Assembly: GCA_001917585.1 (NCBI GenBank)
Contig: MNEG01000169.1
Span: 1-45,397 of the forward strand
Length of the DNA stretch: 45,397 bases
Origin: Candidatus Rokubacteria bacterium 13_1_40CM_68_15
GTDB taxonomy: Bacteria; Methylomirabilota; Methylomirabilia; Rokubacteriales; CSP1-6
Direction of reading: 5' to 3'
Positions 24,894-32,660 of the stretch are shown here, one piece after another. Under the pieces are notes generated by a model, which ran no database searches, was not told where the DNA came from, and saw only the letters and a list, made by a program, of their open reading frames with translations. Position 1 is the first letter of the stretch, and each line of letters begins with the position of its first letter. The position numbers were made by a program, and so were the translations under genes.

Positions 24894-24922
24894 CGGGAGG
24901 GGGCAGGCACTGCCCCCTCCCG
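24894..24922. terminator. Bidirectional hairpin between micro-ORFs and rpmB
   Basis: A perfect 13-bp inverted repeat, CGGGAGGGGGCAG / CTGCCCCCTCCCG, with a 3-nt loop. It lies between the convergent micro-ORF unit and rpmB. There is no long T tract on the plus side. The stem sequence is nearly the same as the hairpin at 30741-30772. Confidence 0.65.
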
Positions 24923-24934
24923 TTGTGCTCGTGT

Positions 24935-25126
24935 TTAAATGACCTTCGTGACCTTGCCGGCCTTCAGGCAGCGCGTACATACCCGAACACGCTGAGTCTT
25001 GCCGCCGATCTGGGCGCGCATGGACACGAGGTTCGGGAGCCAGCGCCGCCGCGTGAGCTTGTGAGCGTGACTGATCGTGTTACCCACGGAGGGCTTTTTC
25101 CCGCAGATCTCACACCGCTGAGCCAT
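24935..25126 (-). CDS. rpmB: 50S ribosomal protein L28
   Basis: 63 aa on the minus strand. It begins MAQRCEICGKKPSVGNTISH, continues HKLTRRRWLPNLVSMRAQ, and ends VRVCTRCLKAGKVTKVI. CxxC pairs at both ends make it the zinc-binding (C+) form. AAGGAG lies 6 nt before the start. Monocistronic, convergent with the micro-ORFs and divergent from recG. Confidence 0.97.
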   Translation of the reverse strand: MAQRCEICGKKPSVGNTISHAHKLTRRRWLPNLVSMRAQIGGKTQRVRVCTRCLKAGKVTKVI

Positions 25127-25171
25127 CTACTGCTCCTTCGACGAAGGAATACTCTCGGAAAGCGAGCACTT

Positions 25172-25200
25172 CTTATAGCACAGCACCCTGCATGAGACAA
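25172..25200 (-). promoter_or_regulatory. rpmB promoter
   Basis: On the minus strand TTGTCT (25200-25195), a 17-nt spacer and TATAAG (25177-25172). The -35 box lies within the first codons of recG, so the two divergent genes share a very short control region. The predicted leader is about 40 nt. Confidence 0.6.
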
Positions 25201-27285
25201 AATAGCGCGCCGCCACCCGGACTCGGCACCCCGCTCCAGTACCTGAAGGGCGTGGGACCCGAGCGGGCCAAGCTCCTCGCCAGGAAGGAGCTGACGACCG
25301 TCGAGGACGCGCTGTTCTTCGTGCCCTTGCGCCACGAGGATCGGACGCGACTGACGCCCTTCCGTGCGCTCCAGCCGGGTCAGGTCCAGACGTGCTCCGG
25401 GGTGATCGTCGGTCTGAGCCCGCCGCCGCCAGGACGCTCCCGCGTGCCGTTCACGGCGATGCTCCGGGACGAGAGTGGCTACGCCACCGCGAGCTGGTTC
25501 GGCGGCGCCTACCTCGGACGCGTGCTGAAGCGCGGCCAGCGGCTCGTTCTTCACGGCAAGGTGATGCGTTACAAGGGCGCCATCAACCTCCAGCATCCGG
25601 ATTACGAGATCGTGGAGGCAGGTGAGGACGAGCGACTGCATACCGGCCGGCTGGTGCCCGTGTACTCCACGACGGAAGGCCTGCATCAGCGTGCCCTCCG
25701 CCGGCTCATGTGGACGATCGTCGAGCAGTTCGGGGCCAGCGTGCCCGAGATCCTTCCCGAGGCCGTCCGGACACGCCGGCGGCTGGCCGCGCTGCCCGCG
25801 GCACTGCGCGACGCGCACTTCCCGGAAAGCGAGCAGGCGCAGGCGACGGCACGGCACCGGCTTGCCTTCGACGACTTCCTCTTCCTGCAGCTCGGCCTCG
25901 CGATCCTGCGCTCGCGCACGACACGCGCGCGCGGCATCGCGCTCAACCCACCGGGCGACCTCGTACGCCGCCTGCGTGCCGAGCTGCCCTATCGCCTCAC
26001 CGGCGCCCAGGAGCGGGTGTGGGACGAGATCCGTCGCGACATGGCGGCGCCGTTCCCGATGCACCGCTTGTTGCAGGGCGACGTCGGCTCCGGGAAGACG
26101 ATCGTGGCGGCGCTGGCCGTGTTGACCGCCGTCGAAGCGGGTCATCAGGCAGCCGTGATGGCGCCGACCGAGATCCTGGCCGAGCAACACATCATGACGT
26201 TCCGTCAGCTGCTCGAGCCCCTCGGAGTGACGGTCACCCTCATGACCTCGGCGTCGCGGCCGCGTGAGCGGCGGGCGGTACGGGCCGCCCTGGCCGCTGG
26301 CGAGATCGCGTGCGCCGTGGGCACGCATGCCCTGGTACAGGAGGGCGTCGAGTTCCGCCGTCTGGGCCTGGCCGTCGTCGACGAGCAGCATCGGTTCGGG
26401 GTCGAGCAGCGGGCTCGCCTGCGCGCGAAGGGCGAGCACCCCGATCTGCTGGTCATGACCGCGACGCCGATTCCGCGGACGCTCGCGCTCACGCTGTACG
26501 GCGACCTCGACGTCAGCGTGCTCGACGAGATGCCGCCGGGCCGCCAGCCGATCAAGACGGTCGCCCGCACGGAGTCCAAGCGAGGCGAGATCTACGAGTT
26601 CCTCCGCAAGCAGATCGCCGAGGGCCGTCAGGCTTACGTGGTCTATCCGCTGGTGGAGGAGTCGGAGGCGATCGACCTGAAGGCGGCGACGGACATGGCA
26701 CGTCATCTCCAGCAGCACGTCTTTCCCGAGCTCGCGGTGGGACTGCTCCACGGGCGGCTCGGCTTCGAGGAGAAGGACGCCATCATGCGGCGCTTCAAGG
26801 CCGGGGAGATCCACATCCTGGTCTCGACGACCGTGATCGAGGTCGGGATCGACGTGCCGAACGCCGCGCTGATGCTGGTCGAGCACGCCGAGCGCTTCGG
26901 CCTCTCCCAGCTCCATCAGCTTCGCGGCCGAGTCGGCCGCGGCCCATGGAAGTCGTACTGTATCCTGCTTCACGCCGGCAAGCCCACCGAGGACGCGGAG
27001 CGCCGGATCGAGGCGATGGTGCAGACCAACGACGGATTTCGGATCGCCGAGACCGACCTCTCACTGCGCGGACCCGGGGAGTTCTTCGGCACGCGTCAGT
27101 CGGGCTTGCCACAGTTCCGGGTCGCCGATCTTCTGCGCGACGCCGCCATTCTCGAGGATGCGCGGACCGAGGCGCAGGCGATCATCGCCACCGATCCGGA
27201 GCTCAGGGATCCGGCCCACCGCGGCCTCCGCGAGGGACTTCTCCAGCGCTGGCGCGGCAAGCTCGGCCTCGCGAGCGTCGGGTGA
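25192..27285 (+). CDS. recG: ATP-dependent DNA helicase RecG
   Basis: 697 aa. The N-terminal wedge domain opens with PLQYLKGVGPERAKLLARKE and the OB segment GVIVGL through HGKVMRYKGAINLQHPDYEI. The helicase core has Walker A GDVGSGKTIVA, VMAPTEILAEQH, the DEQH box (VVDEQHRFGVEQR), VMTATPIPRTLALT, VSTTVIEVGIDVPNA and QLRGRVGRG. RecG reverses stalled forks and migrates branched DNA, complementing RuvAB earlier in the window. The start ATG 25192 follows no strong Shine-Dalgarno. Confidence 0.97.
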   Translation: MRQNSAPPPGLGTPLQYLKGVGPERAKLLARKELTTVEDALFFVPLRHEDRTRLTPFRALQPGQVQTCSGVIVGLSPPPPGRSRVPFTAMLRDESGYATASWFGGAYLGRVLKRGQRLVLHGKVMRYKGAINLQHPDYEIVEAGEDERLHTGRLVPVYSTTEGLHQRALRRLMWTIVEQFGASVPEILPEAVRTRRRLAALPAALRDAHFPESEQAQATARHRLAFDDFLFLQLGLAILRSRTTRARGIALNPPGDLVRRLRAELPYRLTGAQERVWDEIRRDMAAPFPMHRLLQGDVGSGKTIVAALAVLTAVEAGHQAAVMAPTEILAEQHIMTFRQLLEPLGVTVTLMTSASRPRERRAVRAALAAGEIACAVGTHALVQEGVEFRRLGLAVVDEQHRFGVEQRARLRAKGEHPDLLVMTATPIPRTLALTLYGDLDVSVLDEMPPGRQPIKTVARTESKRGEIYEFLRKQIAEGRQAYVVYPLVEESEAIDLKAATDMARHLQQHVFPELAVGLLHGRLGFEEKDAIMRRFKAGEIHILVSTTVIEVGIDVPNAALMLVEHAERFGLSQLHQLRGRVGRGPWKSYCILLHAGKPTEDAERRIEAMVQTNDGFRIAETDLSLRGPGEFFGTRQSGLPQFRVADLLRDAAILEDARTEAQAIIATDPELRDPAHRGLREGLLQRWRGKLGLASVG

Positions 27286-27313
27286 TGAAACAGCGTCCCG
27301 TGGAGTTGGGCCG

Positions 27314-27907
27314 CTGAAGATCATCGCCGGTGAGCTGAAGGGGCGGCGGCTGCTCACTCCACGCGGGGCCACCACGCGCCCGACCGCGGATCAAGTTCGC
27401 ATCGCCTTGATGGACACACTGACGCCCCGGCTCCCGGGCGCCCACGTCCTCGATCTCTTCGCCGGCGCCGGGGGTGTTGGACTGGAGGCGCTGTCGCGGG
27501 GAGCCGCTCACACGACCTTCGTCGAGCGCGACCGCCGCGCCCTGGCCGCGCTTCGCGACAACCTCGCGGCGCTCGGCGTGCACGTCCGGGCTCGGGTCCT
27601 CGGCGAGGACGTCGAACGCGCCCTCGATCGCCTGGTGCGCGAGGGCGCCCGCTTCGACGTCGTGTTCCTCGACCCACCCTACGAGAGCGACCTCGGCGAT
27701 GCCGCGCTCGAGCGCGTCGGCGCCGGCCGTCTCGCCGCGACGGGCGCCGTCGTGATCGCCCAGCATCTCACCAAGCGCGCGCCCGTCGTCAGCGCCGGCG
27801 CGCTCGCGGCATTCCGAACGCGCCGATTCGGGGAGACAACCTTGACTTTCTTTCGGAGCGGGGACTACGATGCTGCGTCGCGAGCCGATCCGAGCGAGAG
27901 GATCTAG
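27314..27907 (+). CDS. rsmD: 16S rRNA (guanine966-N2)-methyltransferase RsmD
   Basis: About 197 aa from CTG 27314. RsmD features: KIIAGELKGRRLLTPRG, TRPTADQVRIALMDTL, the SAM-binding HVLDLFAGAGGVGLEALSRG, and the catalytic DPPY (VVFLDPPYES). The usual family start is M-R/K-IIAGE; here the codon in that place is CTG, and no ATG, GTG or TTG occurs in frame between the recG end and KIIAG. GGAG (27302-27305) lies 8 nt before the CTG, an ideal spacing. The frame is open far into recG, but an earlier start would add an unrelated N-terminus. coaD overlaps by one base. Confidence 0.88.
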   Translation: MKIIAGELKGRRLLTPRGATTRPTADQVRIALMDTLTPRLPGAHVLDLFAGAGGVGLEALSRGAAHTTFVERDRRALAALRDNLAALGVHVRARVLGEDVERALDRLVREGARFDVVFLDPPYESDLGDAALERVGAGRLAATGAVVIAQHLTKRAPVVSAGALAAFRTRRFGETTLTFFRSGDYDAASRADPSERI

Positions 27908-28404
27908 TGGCCAAGCGCGCCGTCTATCCCGGAATGTTCGACCCCGTGCACAACGGCCACGTCGACGTCATCCAGCGGAGCCTCCGGATCTTCGACGAGC
28001 TGATCGTCGCCGTCGTCGCCAACCCGGCCAAGGAGCCGCTGTTCACCGTTGATGAGCGGCTGGAGATGATCGACGAAGCGACCGCCGATCTCCGGAACAA
28101 CTTCCGGATCGTCGCCTTCGACGGCCTGCTCATCGACCTGGTGGCGCGTGAGCGCGCCGACTGCATCGTGCGGGGCATCCGGGCCGTCTCCGACTTCGAG
28201 TACGAGTTCCAGATGGCGCTCATGAACCGCAAGCTGTCCAGCACGGTGGAGACCGTGTTCCTGATGCCGCACGAGAGGTACACGTACATCTCGTCACGCC
28301 TGATCAAGGAAGTGGCCAGCTACGGCGCCTCGGTGGGCAGTCTCGTGCCCGCGGGTGTGGAGAAGCGCCTCGCCGAAAAGTTTCCCCCCAAGTCGCCGGC
28401 CTGA
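27907..28404 (+). CDS. coaD: Phosphopantetheine adenylyltransferase CoaD
   Basis: 165 aa from GTG 27907, whose G is the last base of the rsmD stop. Nucleotidyltransferase signatures: AVYPGMFDPVHNGHVDVI (the common GTFDPxTxGH appears as GMFDPVHNGH), RGIRAVSDFEYEFQMALMNR, and YISSRLIKEVASYG. It makes dephospho-CoA in coenzyme A synthesis. The rsmD-coaD pairing is common in bacteria. Confidence 0.97.
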   Translation: MAKRAVYPGMFDPVHNGHVDVIQRSLRIFDELIVAVVANPAKEPLFTVDERLEMIDEATADLRNNFRIVAFDGLLIDLVARERADCIVRGIRAVSDFEYEFQMALMNRKLSSTVETVFLMPHERYTYISSRLIKEVASYGASVGSLVPAGVEKRLAEKFPPKSPA

Positions 28405-28420
28405 GTTGGCGGAGGACTCG

Positions 28421-29626
28421 ATGCCTGTGTTTGCCGATCGCTTGAAGAGCCTTGCCCCGTCGTCGACGCTCGCCGTGCAGGCCCGGGCCCGGGAGCTCCG
28501 CGCCCGCGGCATCGACGTCATCTCGTTCGGCGCCGGTGAGCCGGATTTCGACACACCGGCCCGCATCAAGGACGCGGCGGTCGCCGCGATGCGCCGCGGT
28601 CAGACGAAGTACACCGAGGTCGGCGGCATCGCCGAGCTGCGGGCGGCGGTCGTGGCCAAGCTGAAGCGTGACAACGGGCTCGACTACGATCCGGCCGACG
28701 TCGTCGTCTCCTGCGGCGCCAAGCACACGCTCTTCAACATCATGGTGGCCCTCCTCAATCCGGGCGACCACCTCTTGGTGCCGAGTCCTTACTGGGTCTC
28801 GTATCCCGAGCAGGCGCGCCTCCTCGAGGCCGAGCCGCTCGCCGTCCCGACCGACGAGGCCACGGGGTTCGACCTCGATCCGGCCAGGCTGCGGGACGCG
28901 GTCACGCCGCGGACGAAGATCATCGTCCTCAACAGCCCGAACAATCCGACGGGCGCGGTCTTCTCGCCCGCCGCGCTGGAGGCGGTCGCGCGTCTGGCCG
29001 TGGATCGCCAGCTCTGGGTCATCTCCGACGAGTGCTACGAGGCGCTGACGTTCGACGGCCGCCACATCTCGATCGCCCAGCTCGGGTCCGACATCAAGGC
29101 GCGTACGATCGTCGTCAACACGTGCTCGAAGGCCTACGCGATGACGGGCTGGCGGATCGGGTACGCTGCCGGCTCGCGCGATCTCATCCGCGCCATGACG
29201 AACGTCCAGAGCCAGGTGACGTCCAACCCGTCGTCGATCGCTCAGTGGGCCGCTGTCGAGGCGCTCACGGGTCCCCAGGACGAGGTGGCGAAGATGGCGG
29301 GCGAGTTCGATCGCCGGCGTCGCCTCATCGTTCAGGGTCTCAACGCGCTGCCCGGGGTGAGCTGCATCATGCCCAAGGGCGCGTTCTACGCGTTCGCCAA
29401 CGTCCGACGCCTCTTCGGCAAGACAACGACGATCGGCGGCGCCCCCCGCACTCTGCGCGGCTCGGCCGACGTGACCGAGTTCCTGCTCGAGAACGCCCGG
29501 GTTGCCGTCGTCCCCGGCGTCGACTTCGGCTCCGACGCCCACGTCCGGCTGTCGTACGCGACGAGCGCCGAGCTCATCCGTGAAGGTCTGAGCCGGATGG
29601 AGGCCGCCCTCCGCCGCCTGGGGTGA
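28421..29626 (+). CDS. aspC: Class I aminotransferase, aspartate aminotransferase type
   Basis: 401 aa from ATG 28421, with GGAGG 5 nt upstream. Family landmarks: ISFGAGEPDFDTPARIKDAA, GQTKYTEVGGIAELRAAV, the PLP-binding NSPNNPTGAVFS and ISDECYEALTF, the Schiff-base lysine in NTCSKAYAMTGWRIGY, and the terminal Arg in HVRLSYA. Subgroup I-gamma aspartate or aspartate/prephenate transaminases look like this. Cytoplasmic amino-acid metabolism. The stop overlaps the next GTG start. Confidence 0.93.
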   Translation: MPVFADRLKSLAPSSTLAVQARARELRARGIDVISFGAGEPDFDTPARIKDAAVAAMRRGQTKYTEVGGIAELRAAVVAKLKRDNGLDYDPADVVVSCGAKHTLFNIMVALLNPGDHLLVPSPYWVSYPEQARLLEAEPLAVPTDEATGFDLDPARLRDAVTPRTKIIVLNSPNNPTGAVFSPAALEAVARLAVDRQLWVISDECYEALTFDGRHISIAQLGSDIKARTIVVNTCSKAYAMTGWRIGYAAGSRDLIRAMTNVQSQVTSNPSSIAQWAAVEALTGPQDEVAKMAGEFDRRRRLIVQGLNALPGVSCIMPKGAFYAFANVRRLFGKTTTIGGAPRTLRGSADVTEFLLENARVAVVPGVDFGSDAHVRLSYATSAELIREGLSRMEAALRRLG

Positions 29627-30636
29627 TCGACGCGGCCTGGGCGCCGGCCCTCGACGCCGCGGCAACGGCGCCTCTCACCATCGTCATCGGTCCCGGCGAT
29701 GCCGGCAAGACGACGCTCGTCACGGCACTCGCCAACGCGCTGTTCGACCGCGGCTTCTCCGTAGGCATCGTGGACGCCGACGTCGGCCAGTCGGTGTTGG
29801 GACCGCCGACGACCGTCGGCGTCGGCCGGGTCACCCGTGTGCTGCAGCGCCCGGGAGACGCGGAGCTGATCGCGATGGCGTTCGTGGGCGCGACGTCCCC
29901 CGCCGCCAACCTCACTGGCACGGTCGTCGCCACTGGCCGCATGGTGGCCCGCGCGCGTGCTCAAGGGATCGCCCGCGTTCTCGTCGACACCGGAGGCCTC
30001 ATCGCCGGTGACCTGGGCCGCGCCCTGAAGCAGGCGAAGATCGATCTGCTCGATCCCGATCTCGTGGTGTGTCTCGAGCGTGGCGACGAGTGCGAGACCG
30101 TGCTGCGGCCTTACCGTGCCGTCGCCCGGCCGCGTGTGGTTCGCCTGGCACCGTCGCCAGCGGCCCGTCCGCGGAATGCGGAGACCCGCCGCCGCTTCCG
30201 CGAAGAGGCACTCGCCCGCTACTTCGCCGGGTCGCGGCGGATCGTCCTCGACCTCCGCTCCGTCGTGCTCAAGCGGCCCGCCCTCTTCGGTGGCGAGCCG
30301 TTGAGCGTGGAGAAGCGCCGTGAGGCCTCGGCGGCCATCGGCCACGACGTCATCTGGGCCGAGCGCCGCCACGGCGACACCGCCGTGCTGACCGCGACGG
30401 CGCTCACGGCGAACGAGGGGCGCCGGCTCGCGCGCATCTTCGAGGCCGGGCCGGTGGTGGCCTACGCGGTCGTCGATCTCGTGGGCACGCTGGCGGGCGT
30501 GGATGACGCGGCGGGAGAGACCACCGGACTCGGTGTCGTCCGGGCCATCGGGATCGATCCGCCGTCGCTCGAGCTGGAGACGCCGGTGGCGCCGGATGCG
30601 ATCGCCGTTGTGACGATCGGCCGAGCGAAATTCTGA
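29623..30636 (+). CDS. Clp1/Grc3/Nol9-like polynucleotide 5'-kinase
   Basis: 337 aa from GTG 29623. The P-loop GPGDAGKTT (residues 23-31) is followed by LVTALANALFDRG, VGIVDADVGQSVLGPPTTVG and VLVDTGGLIAGDLGRALKQAKIDLL in consecutive blocks, the pattern of the CLP1_P domain. Eukaryotic and archaeal relatives phosphorylate RNA 5'-hydroxyl ends. The C-terminal half (about 190-337) has no partner fold I can name. Coupled to the aminotransferase gene by a 4-nt overlap, with no obvious functional link. RNA repair or processing is a family-based guess. Confidence 0.75.
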   Translation: MIDAAWAPALDAAATAPLTIVIGPGDAGKTTLVTALANALFDRGFSVGIVDADVGQSVLGPPTTVGVGRVTRVLQRPGDAELIAMAFVGATSPAANLTGTVVATGRMVARARAQGIARVLVDTGGLIAGDLGRALKQAKIDLLDPDLVVCLERGDECETVLRPYRAVARPRVVRLAPSPAARPRNAETRRRFREEALARYFAGSRRIVLDLRSVVLKRPALFGGEPLSVEKRREASAAIGHDVIWAERRHGDTAVLTATALTANEGRRLARIFEAGPVVAYAVVDLVGTLAGVDDAAGETTGLGVVRAIGIDPPSLELETPVAPDAIAVVTIGRAKF

Positions 30637-30740
30637 TCGTGAAGTCCAAGCGTCGAACGACCCGCCGCGCAGACGACGAGTGGCCCGGTGGCGCGGCGCA
30701 AAGCGACCCGTAATGTCGGGGCTCGCGTAACGGGGTGGGT

Positions 30741-30772
30741 ATGGGAGGGGGCACTGCTGTGCCCCCTCCCAT
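30741..30772. terminator. Bidirectional hairpin between kinase and lipoprotein genes
   Basis: A perfect 14-bp inverted repeat, ATGGGAGGGGGCAC / GTGCCCCCTCCCAT, with a TGCT loop. It separates two convergent genes. Eleven stem bases match the hairpin at 24894-24922 (GGGAGGGGGCA). Confidence 0.65.
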
Positions 30773-30780
30773 GTGATTAC

Positions 30781-31062
30781 CTACTTGCTGCCGCTTCCCG
30801 ACGGAGACGGCGTCGACGATGGCGACGAAGACGAGCTGCTCGAGCTCGAGCCGGACGGCGGCGTGGTCGTCGTGCCCGAGCCGCTGCTCGAGCTCGAACC
30901 GGTCGTCGTGTCCGTCGAGCGCGACGGGGTGCCCGGTGACGCCGACGGCGTACGATCGGTGCCCGGCCGCTCGCCGACGCGGTCAGTGCGCGACTCGCTG
31001 CAGCCAGCAATCATCGTCGCGCCCAGAGCCAGAGCGAAAACTGCACTGAGCAACTTTTTCAT
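30781..31062 (-). CDS. Small Ser/Gly/Thr-rich lipoprotein
   Basis: 93 aa from ATG 31062 on the minus strand, with GGAGG upstream. MKKLLSAVFALALGATMIAG followed by Cys 21 is a lipoprotein signal with a usable lipobox (MIAGC). The mature part is low complexity: a short charged and Pro segment (TDRVGERPGTDRTPSASPG), then Ser runs mixed with Gly, Thr and Pro (SGSGTTTTPPSG), ending in GSGSK. It looks like an unstructured surface or periplasmic tether. No family can be named from such sequence. The ORF is open further upstream, but the signal and Shine-Dalgarno fix this start. Confidence 0.75.
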   Translation of the reverse strand: MKKLLSAVFALALGATMIAGCSESRTDRVGERPGTDRTPSASPGTPSRSTDTTTGSSSSSGSGTTTTPPSGSSSSSSSSSPSSTPSPSGSGSK

Positions 31063-31191
31063 TTGGCCTCCCTCCTGTTGGTGGCGCTGTTCGCCGCTCC
31101 CTTCGGCTGCAATGGCAGTGCCACGCACCTTCGTGCCCTGGTACACTAAAGCGCCTTTCATCACGCAAGCGCAGCACAGGAGATCCAACCG

Positions 31192-31635
31192 ATGAAGATC
31201 GAAGGCGCTCACGATATCCCCGCGCCCCGGCAAAAAGTCTGGGAGGCGTTTCTCGATCCCGAGCGCCTCCGTCAAGCGATTCCCGGTTGCGAAAAACTCG
31301 AAGCCCTCGGCAACGACGAGTACAGGGCCGTCATGAAGATCGGCGTGGCCGCCGTCAAGGGAACGTTCGAGGGCAAAGTCCGACTCGTCGACAAGAAGCC
31401 GCCCGAGTCGTACCGCATGGCGGTCGAGGGCAGCGGAGGCCCCGGCTTCGTGCGCGGCGACACGGTCATCACGCTGTCCGACATCGAAGGCGGCACGCGC
31501 GTCGCCTACAGCGCCGACGTCCAGGTCGGTGGGCTCATCGCCGGCGTCGGGCAGCGCATGCTCGGCGGCGTGTCGAAGATGATGGCCGACCAGTTCTTCG
31601 GACGCATGAGCCAGCTCCTGCAGGACCAGGGATGA
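31192..31635 (+). CDS. CoxG-like SRPBCC-domain protein
   Basis: 147 aa. It starts MKIEGAHDIPAPRQKVWEAF and has the CoxG pattern LDPERLRQAIPGCEKLEALG, then YSADVQVGGLIAGVGQRML and a final amphipathic helix DQFFGRMSQLL. CoxG proteins tether maturing molybdenum hydroxylases (CO dehydrogenase type) to the membrane; homologues near other catabolic genes may bind hydrophobic ligands. No Mo-hydroxylase genes lie in the window. AGGAG lies 9 nt upstream, and a TACACT -10-like box is at 31142-31147. It heads a run of ten same-strand genes. Confidence 0.85.
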   Translation: MKIEGAHDIPAPRQKVWEAFLDPERLRQAIPGCEKLEALGNDEYRAVMKIGVAAVKGTFEGKVRLVDKKPPESYRMAVEGSGGPGFVRGDTVITLSDIEGGTRVAYSADVQVGGLIAGVGQRMLGGVSKMMADQFFGRMSQLLQDQG

Positions 31636-32660
31636 AGGCGGCCTTCTTCAAAGAGCACGGCGGCAGCGAGAAGATCCTCTACGACGACTATCGCGACCCC
31701 GTTCCCGACGCCACCGACGTCGTGGTTCGCGTCGCGGCCTGCGCGCTCAATCACGTCGACATGCTGCTCCTCGACGGCCGCTTCCCGCCGCCGGAGGGGC
31801 TGCCCCACGTCAACGGATGCGAGGTGACCGGCGTCGTCGAGACCACCGGCCGCGAGGTGAAGGGCCTGACGCGTGGTCAGCGCGTGATCATCTTTCCCGG
31901 CTTCTCGTGTGGCCAGTGCGAGTACTGCCTCCGTGGCGAACGGACGGTGTGCACGCGCTACGGGTATCTCGGCGCTCACAAGGACGGCGGCTACGCCGAG
32001 CGGGTGAAGGCGCCGGCCGCCAATCTCCTGCCGTTGCCGGAGGCGATCTCGTTCGAAGCGGGCGCCGCGCTGCCGCTGGCCATGCTCACGTCGTGGCATG
32101 CGCTCGTCGCCAAGGCCGACGTGCGCCCGGGCCATACCGTGCTGGTACAGGCGGCCGGCAGCGGTGTCGGAAGCGCGGCGATTCAGATCGCCCGGTTGGC
32201 CGGCGCCCGCGTCATGACCACGGTCGGGAGCGACGACAAGATCGAGTTCGCGCGGCGGCTCGGCGCCGAGCACGTGGTCAACTACCGGACGCAGGACTTC
32301 GTCGAGGAGGCGAAACGGTGGACCGGCAAGCGCGGCGTGGACGTCGTGATCGAGCACATCGGGGGCGACACGTTCGAGCGCTCGACGTACGCGCTGACCC
32401 GGATGGGCGTACTCGTCACGATCGGCTCGCACGACACCCACTGGGGGCGCCTCGACCTGCGCCATGTCTACTCGAAGAACCTCCGCATCGTCGGGACGAA
32501 TCTCGGCACGATCCTCGAGCTCAAGCAGGTTCTCGACCACGTCGTGGCCGGGCGCCTCACGCCCGTCATCGACCGGGCGTTCCCACTGAAGGACACGCGC
32601 GCTGCCGTCCAGCACGTGCTCGATCGCAAGAACAAGGGCAAAGTCCTCCTCGTCCCGTGA
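31632..32660 (+). CDS. Medium-chain dehydrogenase/reductase (zinc/quinone oxidoreductase type)
   Basis: 342 aa from ATG 31632, overlapping the CoxG-like stop. MDR fold: GroES-like half, then the nucleotide-binding AAGSGVGSAAIQIARLAGA and HVVNYRTQDF. The four structural-zinc cysteines are present (CGQCEYCLRGERTVC). The catalytic-zinc positions are altered: the usual first Cys segment reads ACALNHVDML and the GHE motif reads NGCEVTG, so hydride transfer to a carbonyl via active-site zinc is doubtful. An NADPH quinone/enone reductase role is a reasonable reading. The GTG of the ligase gene overlaps its stop. Confidence 0.85.
   Translation: MKAAFFKEHGGSEKILYDDYRDPVPDATDVVVRVAACALNHVDMLLLDGRFPPPEGLPHVNGCEVTGVVETTGREVKGLTRGQRVIIFPGFSCGQCEYCLRGERTVCTRYGYLGAHKDGGYAERVKAPAANLLPLPEAISFEAGAALPLAMLTSWHALVAKADVRPGHTVLVQAAGSGVGSAAIQIARLAGARVMTTVGSDDKIEFARRLGAEHVVNYRTQDFVEEAKRWTGKRGVDVVIEHIGGDTFERSTYALTRMGVLVTIGSHDTHWGRLDLRHVYSKNLRIVGTNLGTILELKQVLDHVVAGRLTPVIDRAFPLKDTRAAVQHVLDRKNKGKVLLVP

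Noticed and set aside
24964-26973. 669-codon minus-strand ORF across recG
   Set aside because: Antisense shadow of recG in high-GC sequence; the composition is Arg/Gly/His-rich without domains.
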